From Treponema sp. (lineage in GTDB: Bacteria; Spirochaetota; Spirochaetia; Treponematales; Breznakiellaceae), in NCBI GenBank assembly GCA_031280125.1, contig JAITHE010000146.1:1-54001 (forward strand): a DNA stretch of 54,001 nucleotides. Direction: 5' to 3'. Positions 8,163 to 16,394 of this stretch are shown here, one piece after another. A program made the translations under genes and the position numbers. Numbering within the stretch: position 1 is the first letter of the stretch; each line of letters opens with the position of its first letter. Below the pieces are notes generated by a model that was given only the letters and a program-made list of their open reading frames with translations, was not told the DNA's origin and made no database searches.

Positions 8163-9287
8163 CTACCGGGCCGTTTCCCGGATAGCCTCCAGGGTTTTGG
8201 CGGCGCACATGTCCCAGGAAAAGGCCCGGGCCCGTTCTATCCCCCGCTGGCGGCATTCCCTGGCGGCGTCCCTGTTGGTGGTCAGGGTTACCATCCGGTC
8301 CGCCATATCTTCGGCGTTATCGGGGTCAAAGTAAAGGGCCGCGTGTTCTGCCGTTTCGGGAAGGGACGCCGCCCGCGCACAGGCCACAGGCACCCCTGCC
8401 GCCATGGCTTCCAGCACCCCCAGGCCGAATCCCTCATATTTGGAGGGAAATACCACAAAGTCGGCGCCCGCATAGAGTTCCGGAAGGCCGGTGGAAGGAA
8501 AGTGGCCGGTAAAAAAAATGTCGTTCCGGTACTTTGAGGCCGCCGCCGCCTCTTTGACCCATTCCGCATGGCTGCTGTCCGCCCCCGCCAGGACCAGCCG
8601 GTGGGGATGCCGGGTCCTTTCCTTGAAAATACCAAAGGCTTCTATAAGCTTTACATGATTCTTGACGGGATGATCGATCCGTGAAGCATAGAGAACATAG
8701 GGCCGGCGAAAACTAAAGGGCTGGATAAGGACCACGCTTTCCTCGTTCCTGGGCCGGGGGTAAAAAGCGGCGTGATCCACCCCATTGGGAATTACCCGTA
8801 TCAGTGATTCCTTGACGCCGATTAGATCCATCAGTTCCCGCTTGACAAATTCGCTTACCGCGATTACCCGGTCCAAATGACGAAGGGCATCGGGCAGGAT
8901 CATCCGGATCAGCCCCAGGGATTCTCTGGTTTTCCGGGTTCCCCAGTAGGCGGCCATATCGTGGACTGTACCGACGGAAGGACAGGGGGAGGTGTAGGGG
9001 ATACGCCGGTGGGCGGCAGGGAAAAAACAGACCCCATAACCCCGGATCAGCGCGAATTCGGGATACCTTAACAGATGCCACAGGGTGTTGGCGGTTCTGC
9101 CGTTAAACCGGCAGCGGGAAAGGTATTCACAGTGCTGGGCGGTCCCGGTATAGGCATAACGGTCAAAATCCCAGCCGAAAAGCTCAACCTGATCCTCCGG
9201 GGAGAGCCGCTTAAGCAGCTGGGTCAAATAAACACCTATCCCCGACCGGCCCCCGGCGGAAGCAAAGGTGTCTATTCCGATTTTCAT
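8163..9287 (-). CDS. GT4-family glycosyltransferase
   Basis: Retaining glycosyltransferase of GT-B fold, family 4, likely building cell-surface or storage glycan; donor and acceptor are not predictable. The N-terminus MKIGIDTFASAGGRSGIGVYL contains the glycine-rich acceptor loop. The C-terminal donor-binding motif VVFPSKYEGFGLGVLEAMA holds the EX7E pair. The longest ORF reaches 9326, but I place the start at ATG 9287 (374 residues) because homologous proteins begin at MKIG and because TATACT ends six bases upstream. It converges with the preceding HEAT-repeat gene and stands alone. Confidence 0.87.
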   Translation of the reverse strand: MKIGIDTFASAGGRSGIGVYLTQLLKRLSPEDQVELFGWDFDRYAYTGTAQHCEYLSRCRFNGRTANTLWHLLRYPEFALIRGYGVCFFPAAHRRIPYTSPCPSVGTVHDMAAYWGTRKTRESLGLIRMILPDALRHLDRVIAVSEFVKRELMDLIGVKESLIRVIPNGVDHAAFYPRPRNEESVVLIQPFSFRRPYVLYASRIDHPVKNHVKLIEAFGIFKERTRHPHRLVLAGADSSHAEWVKEAAAASKYRNDIFFTGHFPSTGLPELYAGADFVVFPSKYEGFGLGVLEAMAAGVPVACARAASLPETAEHAALYFDPDNAEDMADRMVTLTTNRDAARECRQRGIERARAFSWDMCAAKTLEAIRETAR

Positions 9288-9293
9288 GGACAC

Positions 9294-9299
9294 AGTATA
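9294..9299 (-). promoter_or_regulatory. -10 of the glycosyltransferase gene
   Basis: TATACT on the minus strand, six bases before ATG 9287. The -35 is weak (TTTTCT at 17 bp). There is no ribosome binding site. Confidence 0.5.
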
Positions 9300-9440
9300 C
9301 CGCATTTTACCTGTAAAGAAAAGCATACCGCCGTCAAAACCTTGTGATACCCTGCGTCAGCGCACTATCCGGCGGAGGAACAAAAGAAAAACCCCGTTTT
9401 TTCCACGTTTTGCAGCTCTTAAAAAATATACCCTGGATAC

Positions 9441-9469
9441 TTGCGGCCCAAGATACGGCGTGTTAAAAT
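9441..9469 (+). promoter_or_regulatory. Candidate nrdR promoter
   Basis: TTGCGG (9441-9446), a 17-base spacer and TAAAAT (9464-9469), predicting a leader of about 80 bases before nrdR. Confidence 0.45.
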
Positions 9470-9555
9470 AATACTGTAGCCATTTATACGTTGCATATAC
9501 GGCGCTGCAGGCGGGGATACGCTGCCGGAAGCTCCGTCTCCATGGTAAGAGGTTT

Positions 9556-10053
9556 ATGCGCTGTCCCCATTGCGGTAACTTTGACGATAAGGTAATTGAA
9601 TCCAGAACCTTGGCCAACGGCGAGGCCATCCGGCGCCGCCGGGAGTGTAACGGCTGCGGTTTCCGTTTTACCAGCTATGAACGGATTGAGGACAAGCCCT
9701 TTATGGTGGTTAAACGGGACGGCCGCCGGGAGCCCTTTGACAGGTTCAAGCTTGAAAGGGGGGTTCAGCGGGCCATGGAAAAACGGCCCTTTTCTCCCAT
9801 GCAGATCGAAAGCCTGGTAAACGATCTGGAGGACAGAGCGGAAATCATGGGCCGGACAAACCATGAAATCGATTCCCGGAACCTGGGAGACCTGGTCCTG
9901 GAAAGTATCGGGAAATTGGACAAGGTAGCCTATATCCGCTTTGCATCGGTATACCGGCATTTTGAAAATCTGGAAGAATTTGTGCGGGAAATTAAAAAAC
10001 TGGGACTTCGGGAAACGCCGTCGGCGGCTCCGGGCCCTGCGGCAGAACGGTGA
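9556..10053 (+). CDS. nrdR: Transcriptional repressor NrdR
   Basis: Nucleotide-sensing repressor of ribonucleotide reductase genes. The 165-residue protein has an N-terminal zinc ribbon (C3, C6, C31, C34) for DNA binding and an ATP-cone domain from about residue 47 to 137, with VVKRDGRREPFDRFKL at its start. Length and domain order match the family. No ribonucleotide reductase gene is in the window, so targets lie elsewhere. A leader of about 80 bases is predicted, unlike the leaderless genes nearby; AGAGG lies about six bases before the ATG. Confidence 0.96.
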   Translation: MRCPHCGNFDDKVIESRTLANGEAIRRRRECNGCGFRFTSYERIEDKPFMVVKRDGRREPFDRFKLERGVQRAMEKRPFSPMQIESLVNDLEDRAEIMGRTNHEIDSRNLGDLVLESIGKLDKVAYIRFASVYRHFENLEEFVREIKKLGLRETPSAAPGPAAER

Positions 10054-10187
10054 TACGCTACATAACAAAACAACCGGGAATGATCGAAACGAAAACTGCC
10101 ACGGGGAAAATCCGCGCCGCCATTGCCCCTTGATTACATAACCATGCCCCTAAATACCGCTGCCTGGAATGTACCGGCGGGTTAAAA

Positions 10188-10751
10188 CTATCGACGGATC
10201 CTTTCCACCCACGAGGCAAAGGCCGCAGCGAAGTTTTCAAGGAATTGGGCCGTCTCCTGGTTTGTAACGGCTCCCCGGTCATCCAAAAACCGGACCGCTT
10301 CACCCAGATAGGCTTCGGGCTGCTGCAAAAGGAGAATATTCAAAAACGAAAGAACCTGCCTCAGGTGCTGGACGGCTCCAAAGGCCCCGATCTTGCCGGG
10401 GGATACACCGATCAAAGCGCCGGGTTTACCGGTCCAGGCATTTTTGCCGTAGGGCCGGGAAGCAATGTCCAGGGCGTTCTTCAAAAGCGGCGGAAAAGAA
10501 CGGTTGTATTCGGGGGTTACAAAAAGAAACCCGTCCAGGGATTGTACCTTTTCCCGGAAAGCCGTCCATTCAGGGGGAGCTTTTCCTTCGTCATCGTAAT
10601 CCTGGTTATAGAGCGGCAGCTTTTCAATATCCAGGGTCTGCGTTTCAAAATTGCCGGGCATACGGGAAGAAACGAAGGCGGCGACTTTCCGGCTGAACGA
10701 TTCTTTTCTGGCGCTTCCCGCTGCCACGCCAATGATTATCTTGTTGTCCAT
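10188..10751 (-). CDS. NAD(P)H-dependent FMN reductase
   Basis: Flavodoxin-fold reductase that uses NAD(P)H and FMN to reduce quinones, azo compounds or free flavin; the physiological substrate is unknown. In 187 residues it shows the FMN phosphate loop GSARKES (12-18) and the family motif PEYNRSFPPLLKNALD (80-95). ATG 10751 is five bases after a strong promoter and has no ribosome binding site. It converges with nrdR. Confidence 0.9.
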   Translation of the reverse strand: MDNKIIIGVAAGSARKESFSRKVAAFVSSRMPGNFETQTLDIEKLPLYNQDYDDEGKAPPEWTAFREKVQSLDGFLFVTPEYNRSFPPLLKNALDIASRPYGKNAWTGKPGALIGVSPGKIGAFGAVQHLRQVLSFLNILLLQQPEAYLGEAVRFLDDRGAVTNQETAQFLENFAAAFASWVERIRR

Positions 10752-10756
10752 ACCCT

Positions 10757-10785
10757 AATATAGCCAAGACGGTGAAGGAAGTCAA
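10757..10785 (-). promoter_or_regulatory. FMN reductase promoter, leaderless type
   Basis: On the minus strand TTGACT (10785-10780), a 17-base spacer and TATATT (10762-10757), then five bases to the ATG at 10751. Confidence 0.75.
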
Positions 10786-11006
10786 ACCGGAAGCCCCATT
10801 CCCGGCCAAGCAAAACCCCGGGATGGATTTCCTTTCATGGCGGCTCAGGCCCCTTCCGGCAAAACAACCTTCCGCAAGGGGGGATCCCAGGGGAGGGACC
10901 AAAACTTCCCGGTAAGGATTTCTTCAAAATGGCGGACCGCCGCCCTCCGGAAGGATACGGGTTTTTGTTCCTGCTGTCCCAATGACGCTCCCGATCCATG
11001 GTACGA

Positions 11007-11303
11007 TCAATCGTGGGCCGGATTTTTGCGGATCTTCTCTATCGCCCGGGAGACAGCCACCCGCAGGGACGCCGCATAGGCGTCGTCGTACATCGCGTGG
11101 GCCGCATACTGGGCCCCCAGCAGGGACACCCGGTAAAGGGGTTTTACCGTATTCAGGGCCATGGCGGCCATGTCCACCACACATTCGTTACATCTGCAAA
11201 TTTCATCCTTGTATGAATCAAGCTGATAACCCAGTTCCTCAACAACCAGCTTTTCCGATTCATTCTTCAGTAAATCAAAATCATATTCGTCAGCAAAGGC
11301 CAT
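11007..11303 (-). CDS. ComFB-family protein
   Basis: A 98-residue protein matching the late competence protein ComFB family, recognised by the cysteine cluster CRCNEC (C36, C38, C41) followed by VVDMAAMALN and PLYRVS. Some members of the family have been reported to bind cyclic dinucleotides, which would make it a small second-messenger effector; that role is inferred here, not shown. GGGAGGA lies just upstream of the ATG, and its own promoter sits at the end of dnaB. No other competence genes are nearby. Confidence 0.8.
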   Translation of the reverse strand: MAFADEYDFDLLKNESEKLVVEELGYQLDSYKDEICRCNECVVDMAAMALNTVKPLYRVSLLGAQYAAHAMYDDAYAASLRVAVSRAIEKIRKNPAHD

Positions 11304-11321
11304 TTCTATCCTCCCGGCTTA

Positions 11322-11350
11322 AGTATACCACTACTGGCGGACCCTGGCAA
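11322..11350 (-). promoter_or_regulatory. Promoter of the ComFB-like gene
   Basis: On the minus strand TTGCCA (11350-11345), a 17-base spacer and TATACT (11327-11322). It overlaps the 3' end of dnaB and predicts a leader of about 12 bases carrying GGGAGGA. Confidence 0.6.
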
Positions 11351-12671
11351 AGGGGACAAAACGGGCATACCGGGGCAGGAATACAATGTCAATCGTACCC
11401 ACCGGACCGTTCCGCTGTTTGGCAATAATAAGCTCCGTTTTACCGTCCCCCCCCTCTCTGGCGGCCTTGTGATCGGTTTCCCGTTCCCGGTGGAGGAACA
11501 TCACCAGGTCTGCGTCCTGTTCTATGGATCCCGACTCCCGGATATCCGACAGATTGGGCCGCTTGCCTTCGGCGTCCCGACGAAGCTGGGAAAGGGCTAC
11601 CACCGGTATATCCAGTTCCCGGGCCAAGCTTTTAAGGGACCGGGAAATCTCGGCGATCTGTTCGTGCCGGGGGACGTTGTAATTTTCCGAGCTGACCAGG
11701 GTAAGGTAATCGATAAAAATGATCCTGACCCCCTGCTGGGAACGGAGCCGCCGGGCCTGGGAACGAAGATCCAGAAGTTTCATTCCCGGGGTGTCCACAA
11801 TGTAAAGGGGGGCGTCGTAGATACGCCCGGCGGCGGTCATCAGGCTGTGAAAGTCCTGGGCTTTAAGGAGTCCCGACCGGATCTTTTCCGATTCGATCTT
11901 CGCTTCTGCCGAAATAAGCCGTAAGGCCAGGGCCATGTCGGACATTTCCAGGGAAAAAAACGCCGCGGGAATCTTCTTATCCACGGAAATATGGGACGCC
12001 ATGGTCAAGGCCAGGGCGGTTTTTCCTACCGAAGGCCGGGCGCCAATGATGATCAGCTCCGAATTCTGGAACCCCGAAGTTTGGGTGTCCAGATCATCAA
12101 ACCCCGAAGGGATCCCCGTATAGGCCTCTTTCGACCGGTAGAGTTTTTCTATCATGTCGATGGCCTTGGGCATTAGGTCCCGGGTACTTTTGAAGGCCAG
12201 AGATTGCCTGTCTTCTCCCAGTTCAAAGATCATCTGCTGGGTTTCTTCCAGAATCACCCTGGATTCCACCGATTCGTCAAAGGAACGGCTGTTCATCTCC
12301 GCTGAAACCCGGAGCATGGAACGCCTGAGGGAACTATCCTGGACGAGCCTCGCATAGTGGTCAATATTAGCGCTGGAGGGAACCACATTGGTCAAGGAAG
12401 CCACATAAGCGGGCCCTCCGGCAGCCTCCAGTTCCCCCATCTGGCGCAGTTCCGCCACCACGGTAATAATATCCGCCTTTTGACTTCCCTGATTGTAGAG
12501 GTTGAGGATTGCCTTGAACACCCGGCGGTTGGCGTTGGAGTAAAAGTCTTCCGGCTTGATATAAAGGAGGGCCGTGTCTATGGCGTCGTTGTCGAGCAGA
12601 ATAGCCCCCAGGGCAGCCTGTTCTGCCTCATCGTTATGGGGGGGGACCTTGTCTTTTAAGGGTGCAGCCAT
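11331..12671 (-). CDS. dnaB: Replicative DNA helicase DnaB
   Basis: Hexameric ATP-driven helicase that unwinds DNA at the replication fork and recruits primase (dnaG at 36-38 kb). The 446-residue protein has the N-terminal DnaG-interaction domain (about 1-115), a linker, and the RecA-like domain with Walker A GARPSVGKT (210-218). The C-terminal region holds the IIFIDYLTLV Walker B strand and the DLSDIRESGSIEQDAD block. GAGGT precedes the ATG. It is the last gene of the rpsF-ssb-rpsR-rplI-dnaB operon, a classic arrangement. Confidence 0.97.
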   Translation of the reverse strand: MAAPLKDKVPPHNDEAEQAALGAILLDNDAIDTALLYIKPEDFYSNANRRVFKAILNLYNQGSQKADIITVVAELRQMGELEAAGGPAYVASLTNVVPSSANIDHYARLVQDSSLRRSMLRVSAEMNSRSFDESVESRVILEETQQMIFELGEDRQSLAFKSTRDLMPKAIDMIEKLYRSKEAYTGIPSGFDDLDTQTSGFQNSELIIIGARPSVGKTALALTMASHISVDKKIPAAFFSLEMSDMALALRLISAEAKIESEKIRSGLLKAQDFHSLMTAAGRIYDAPLYIVDTPGMKLLDLRSQARRLRSQQGVRIIFIDYLTLVSSENYNVPRHEQIAEISRSLKSLARELDIPVVALSQLRRDAEGKRPNLSDIRESGSIEQDADLVMFLHRERETDHKAAREGGDGKTELIIAKQRNGPVGTIDIVFLPRYARFVPFARVRQ

Positions 12672-12726
12672 GGAGACCTCGGACAGGGAAAACAGGGAAA
12701 GGGCGGCTTATCCGCGGCGGCGAGGA

Positions 12727-13398
12727 TCATTCCCCCGCCGGAGCTGCTCCGTCTTCCGCCGTTTTGCCTTCTTCCACTGTCCGGGGTACGGCGGCATCCC
12801 CTGCGCTTTCCGCCGGGACTTCGGCGGAAGGCTGGGGCTTCACCTCTGCCGGGACTTCCGGAACCGGACCTGTCGAAGCGGTTTGCGTCTCCACCCCGGC
12901 TTCCCGCCGCCGGACCCGCTGGGAAGAAGCCGTCCTGGTTTCAGTTTTTACCGCCTGGCCTTCCACGGTCAGGGAACACTCGGCGGCGGCGCTTTCATAG
13001 AGTTTTACCGTTACCTTGTACCGGCCTACGCTCTTGATGGTAGTACCGGGAATTTCTATTCTTTTTCTTTCTATCTGAAATCCCTGTTTGACAAATTCAT
13101 CCGCCAGGGTTTGGGCGGTAACGGCGCCGTAGAGCTTTCCGTTGGCTCCTGCGGACATGGCGATCACCAGATCGAGCCCCTCCAGCTTCTCCTTAAGCCC
13201 CGCCGCGTCCTGCCGTTTCGCCGCCTTCCGCGCCTCAATTTCATCCTTCCGCGTTTCAAAAAGTTTAATAGTCCCCTCGTTGTAGGGAAGAGCTATTCCG
13301 CGGGGAAAGAGGTAGTTCCGGGCATAACCTTTAGCCACGTCCTTTACGTCCCCCTCTTCACCGAGGGCGGCAAGATCCTTGTTTAAAATTACCTTCAT
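12727..13398 (-). CDS. rplI: 50S ribosomal protein L9 with long C-terminal extension
   Basis: Binds 23S rRNA and helps maintain reading-frame fidelity. The first 150 residues or so are a normal L9: MKVILNKDLAALGEEGDVKDV at the N-terminus, a long connecting helix, and the C-terminal rRNA-binding domain ending near VTVKLYES. A further 75 residues or so follow, rich in Ala, Glu, Pro and Val and mostly acidic and unstructured, which ordinary L9 lacks. The longest ORF extends to 13488, but the start is ATG 13398, preceded by AAGGAG and matching the family N-terminus. Confidence 0.95.
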   Translation of the reverse strand: MKVILNKDLAALGEEGDVKDVAKGYARNYLFPRGIALPYNEGTIKLFETRKDEIEARKAAKRQDAAGLKEKLEGLDLVIAMSAGANGKLYGAVTAQTLADEFVKQGFQIERKRIEIPGTTIKSVGRYKVTVKLYESAAAECSLTVEGQAVKTETRTASSQRVRRREAGVETQTASTGPVPEVPAEVKPQPSAEVPAESAGDAAVPRTVEEGKTAEDGAAPAGE

Positions 13399-13703
13399 GT
13401 TACAAGCTCCTTCAAATAGTTTACGGGGAAACCCGCAGGATCCCCCTGGGCATAGAAAGAAGTCACCCGCGGGCGGACCCGCCTTCACGCCTCCGGAGTA
13501 GGAAGCGGCCCTCTACTGGACTTGTTCGATAACCCGGTTGGTTATCGAACAAGTCTTGCAAAACGTTACACATTTTGCTGTTTTCAGCGAAATGTGTTCG
13601 GAAACTGAGGCTTCCGAACAACTCTATTTTTTTCCGCCGCTGGAAGGGGTCCTCCCCGGAAAGAGGGCCGGCGGAACGGCGGCTTCCTCCAGTTCCTTTG
13701 CCA
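13399..13703. repeat. Structured rpsR-rplI intergenic region with three inverted repeats
   Basis: This 305-base gap inside a ribosomal operon holds three adjacent hairpins. IR1 (13519-13555) has 16-base arms of GACTTGTTCGATAACC with a 5-base loop. IR2 (13570-13595) has 11-base arms beginning ACATTTTGCTG with one wobble and a TTTT loop. IR3 (13596-13619) has arms of GTTCGGAA with an 8-base loop. No gene is convincing here. It could be an attenuator, an RNA processing site, or a palindromic repeat element. Confidence 0.75.
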
Positions 13704-14024
13704 CTAATCTGCCACAAAGGGAAGCAGGGCAATGATCCTGGCCCGTTTTACCGCCGCCGCCAGGGCACGCTGATGCTTCGCACAGGTTCCGGTGATGCGC
13801 CGGGGAAGGATCTTTCCCCGTTCGGTAACAAATTTACGGAGGGTATCCGCGTCCTTATAGTCGATCCTAAGTTTCTGGGTACAAAAGCGGCAAACCTTTT
13901 TTTTGAAAAAGACCTTGCCCTTGCCCCGGCCGGCCCTGTCTTCCCCTTCCCGGCCGTCCATCTGGACATCCATGGCCCGGTCCTGCCGGGGGGGTCTTTC
14001 ATCCATATATTTTTCGTCGGACAT
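13704..14024 (-). CDS. rpsR: 30S ribosomal protein S18
   Basis: Small-subunit protein near the mRNA exit platform that pairs with S6. The core (about residues 36-106) matches the family, with CRFC and the blocks [19 protein letters not shown] and [13 protein letters not shown]. An N-terminal extension of about 35 charged residues precedes it. ATG 14024 is preceded by AAGGAG; the upstream TTG at 14030 is less likely. The gene lies 11 bases after ssb. Confidence 0.96.
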   Translation of the reverse strand: MSDEKYMDERPPRQDRAMDVQMDGREGEDRAGRGKGKVFFKKKVCRFCTQKLRIDYKDADTLRKFVTERGKILPRRITGTCAKHQRALAAAVKRARIIALLPFVAD

Positions 14025-14035
14025 CTCCAATCTCC

Positions 14036-14506
14036 TTAAAAGGGAATATCATCGGTAAAACCGTCATTTCCGCCGTAGGCGCCGTTTCCACCCGGGGAAA
14101 CAGCGTCAGAACGGGGAGCGCCGCCGGATGCTCCAGAAGAGGAACCTCCGCTATAGGAAGAGCCGTTTCCGCCTCCCCCCGGAGTGCCCCCAAGAAGCTG
14201 GATATTGGCCGCCACGATCTCCACCCTGGAACGGTTCTGACCATCCTGTTCCCAGCGGTCCTGGCGGAGTTCCCCGTCCACCCCCACCAGTTTACCCTTG
14301 ACCAGATACTGGTTAAGGGATTCCCCCTGCCTGCCCCAAAGGACAATATCAAAGAAATTGGGCTCGTCCACCCACTGATCCCCCGACTTTCGGCGCCTGT
14401 TGACGGCGATGGAAAATTTACATACCGCCTGGCCGCCGGCGGTATACTTGAGTTCCGCATCCCTGGTTAAGCGGCCAATTAACACCACATGGTTAAGATC
14501 CACCAT
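14036..14506 (-). CDS. ssb: Single-stranded DNA-binding protein
   Basis: Coats single-stranded DNA and recruits repair and replication proteins. The OB-fold domain covers about residues 1-105 ([31 protein letters not shown]). A glycine- and serine-rich linker follows, then the acidic tip DDIPF, which is the protein-interaction tail. The longest ORF starts at 14527, but ATG 14506 matches the family N-terminus, overlaps the rpsF end by 14 bases and is preceded by GAGGAA. It is 156 residues long. Confidence 0.97.
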   Translation of the reverse strand: MVDLNHVVLIGRLTRDAELKYTAGGQAVCKFSIAVNRRRKSGDQWVDEPNFFDIVLWGRQGESLNQYLVKGKLVGVDGELRQDRWEQDGQNRSRVEIVAANIQLLGGTPGGGGNGSSYSGGSSSGASGGAPRSDAVSPGGNGAYGGNDGFTDDIPF

Positions 14507-14789
14507 GCTGTTCCTCGATTCGGACAAACAGGTAGCGTAGCAGGTTGGCGTTCAGTTTGAAGGCCCTGTCCAGGCTGGTGATTTTAACAGGATCCGCCTT
14601 AAGGGTCAGGAGCAGATACCGCCCCCGGCGCCGGCGGTTGATCTCGTAGGCCAGATCACGGTCTCCGGTTTCATCGGTTTTGACGATCTCCGCCCCCTGG
14701 GCGGCAAGATCAGCGAGAACGGTTTCCCTTCCCGCCTGGTACTGGTCTTCTTCCAGAGGGAAGATGACCGTAAGTTCGTATAAACGCAT
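14493..14789 (-). CDS. rpsF: 30S ribosomal protein S6
   Basis: Small-subunit protein and partner of S18. The 98-residue sequence begins MRLYELTVIFPLEEDQ and has the ferredoxin-like fold pattern, including DLAYEINRRRRGRYLLLTLKA. AAGGAGG precedes the ATG. It is first in the rpsF-ssb-rpsR-rplI-dnaB operon, with a promoter about 70 bases upstream. Confidence 0.97.
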   Translation of the reverse strand: MRLYELTVIFPLEEDQYQAGRETVLADLAAQGAEIVKTDETGDRDLAYEINRRRRGRYLLLTLKADPVKITSLDRAFKLNANLLRYLFVRIEEQHGGS

Positions 14790-14857
14790 GGGTCCTCCTT
14801 ACGGACTTTAGATGAGCCCTCCACGGCAACCGCCGGGACGGCTAAAGAGGTACAGCC

Positions 14858-14887
14858 AGAATAGCGGAAAAGGAGGATCTTTGTCAA
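14858..14887 (-). promoter_or_regulatory. rpsF operon promoter
   Basis: On the minus strand TTGACA (14887-14882), an 18-base spacer and TATTCT (14863-14858). The predicted leader of about 60 bases has a small GGCT/AGCC hairpin near its 5' end and an AAGGAGG site before rpsF, unlike the leaderless promoters elsewhere. Confidence 0.7.
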
Positions 14888-14950
14888 ACCCTCCAGGGGG
14901 ATTTTTACGATCCCCCGTAAAAACCGGCGGCCAAATGCCGAAAATAGGGT

Positions 14951-15391
14951 ATGAACAAACATGTCAACTTTGAAGATAATATATTTGTTTTAAATATGCG
15001 GATCCGGATGATTCAGGACCTTTTGATCCTCGATACGGATGCGGATCTCTTTCTTACCAAGACCCTGGACGATTTGGATTTTATCAATTCCAGCCTTGCC
15101 AGCCTGCTTTCAGGGCTCAAGGACAATTTCAGGCTCATCGAAAGGGATGAACAGTTTTCCAACCTGGCGGAAACGGAACGGCAGTTCTGCGAGGTTTTGA
15201 ACGAACTTGACCACGGCGAGGGAAACATATCGGGTCTCCAGTATCCGGAACTCCGGGAACGGGTGGGATTTCTGCTGGGCCGGTCCCAGGAGCGGCAGCG
15301 ATCCATAGCGGACATGATCGCCGAGGTAAAACAGCTTTCCCTGGAACCGGTGGTGGGCTATGAGGAACTCCAGGAACTGTTAAGCCGCTGA
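14951..15391 (+). CDS. Conserved protein of unknown function
   Basis: A 146-residue acidic, largely helical protein with heptad-like stretches (for instance LDDLDFINSSLASLLSGLKDN and LAETERQFCEVLNELD). It has no signal peptide or membrane segment, so it is cytoplasmic. Its stop codon is followed immediately by the rsmD ATG (TGAATG), which argues that it is real and translationally coupled to rsmD. No ribosome binding site or convincing promoter is visible before ATG 14951. I do not recognise the family. Confidence 0.72.
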   Translation: MNKHVNFEDNIFVLNMRIRMIQDLLILDTDADLFLTKTLDDLDFINSSLASLLSGLKDNFRLIERDEQFSNLAETERQFCEVLNELDHGEGNISGLQYPELRERVGFLLGRSQERQRSIADMIAEVKQLSLEPVVGYEELQELLSR

Positions 15392-15952
15392 ATGAGGATT
15401 TCCGGAGGCCGGCTGGGCGGAAGAACGGTCAGGGTACCCCCGGGCATTATCCGTCCATCCATGGACAGGATGAGGGAATCGGTCTTTGCCGCCCTGGGGG
15501 ATCTCTCGTCATCCTCCTTTCTGGATCTCTTTTCAGGATCAGGAATCATCGCTTTGGAGGCAGCATCCAGGGGGGCCTGCCCGGTGGAAGCAGTAGAATC
15601 AGACAGAAAAAAACGGGGAATCCTTTTGGCCAATGCCTCCATCGCCCCAGAACGGATAAACTGCCGCTTTATGACGGTGGAACTGTACGTCAGGCGGGCC
15701 CGGAGATCCTTCGACAGGATATTTTGCGATCCCCCGTTCTCCTACCGGTACAAAACGGAACTGCTCCGGGCCATTGCATCCTCTCCCCTGATGTCTGCCT
15801 CTACCCTGCTTTTGATTCACCGGCCCAGGGCTGAACAGATCAGCCCAAGGTCTGGAGATACTCTGGTTCTGCGGGAAACCCGGCTTTACGGCGCTTCGGC
15901 GGTGGACTTTTTACGCCGAAAAACAAATTATGACGGAGAAGAAAATACTTGA
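15392..15952 (+). CDS. rsmD: 16S rRNA (guanine966-N2)-methyltransferase
   Basis: SAM-dependent methylation of G966 in 16S rRNA. The 186-residue protein shows the family opening MRISGGRLGGR, the RPSMDRMRESVFAAL block, SAM-binding motif I LDLFSGSGIIALEAASRG (about 44-61) and the catalytic DPPF of the NPPY/DPPY class near residue 111. The ATG directly abuts the previous stop. Confidence 0.93.
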   Translation: MRISGGRLGGRTVRVPPGIIRPSMDRMRESVFAALGDLSSSSFLDLFSGSGIIALEAASRGACPVEAVESDRKKRGILLANASIAPERINCRFMTVELYVRRARRSFDRIFCDPPFSYRYKTELLRAIASSPLMSASTLLLIHRPRAEQISPRSGDTLVLRETRLYGASAVDFLRRKTNYDGEENT

Positions 15953-15994
15953 TTTTTTGAGTAATATTTATTATACTGTATGGGAGAAAAGAAT

Positions 15995-16023
15995 TTGCTT
16001 TTTCCGACGGCAAGGATTATAGT
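15995..16023 (+). promoter_or_regulatory. Candidate promoter upstream of the TPR gene pair
   Basis: TTGCTT (15995-16000), a 17-base spacer and TATAGT (16018-16023), about 30 bases before ATG 16053. Confidence 0.4.
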
Positions 16024-16052
16024 TATCCTAAGTAATATTCAGGGTGAAAAAA

Positions 16053-16394
16053 ATGGATTTCCACAAGATCTTCGCGCGGTTTGAAAGCCCCCAGGGTTTT
16101 ATCAAGACCACCGTTAATCCTTCAATTGACGGGGGCGCCAAGGCGGTCCTTAACCGCAGGGGAAACGTCCTCTTCAACACCGGTGATATTGAGGGCGCCC
16201 GCCGGATCTTTTTAACCACGGGGTATTCCGACGGCATTTCCCGGATCGGGGATTACTACAAATCCCGGGGGAAACCCCTGGACGCCCTGCGGATGTATTG
16301 GATCGCCCCGGATCGCACCAAAGCGGACCCTATCATCCGGCAATTGTCAGAAATAATCAAACACTTTATTTATGAAGAGGATCCAGATGAATAA
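16053..16394 (+). CDS. Small conserved protein, TPR-like
   Basis: A protein of about 113 residues containing one recognisable helix pair, GNVLFNTGDIEGARRIFLTTGYSDGISRIGDYY, which resembles tetratricopeptide or Sel1 repeats. It has no signal peptide. It overlaps the next gene by eight bases (ATGAATAA), so the two are translationally coupled and probably work together. ATG 16053 has AGGGTG about seven bases upstream; a GTG at 16044 would add three residues. Confidence 0.72.
   Translation: MDFHKIFARFESPQGFIKTTVNPSIDGGAKAVLNRRGNVLFNTGDIEGARRIFLTTGYSDGISRIGDYYKSRGKPLDALRMYWIAPDRTKADPIIRQLSEIIKHFIYEEDPDE

Noticed and set aside
13463-13732. Small leftward gene in the rpsR-rplI gap
   Set aside because: It covers the three hairpins and overlaps the rpsR end, has no ribosome binding site, and shows no domain.
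15980-16081. Short open frame after a TATACT at 15.97 kb
   Set aside because: The ATG is only two bases after the -10 and the frame overlaps the start of the real gene.
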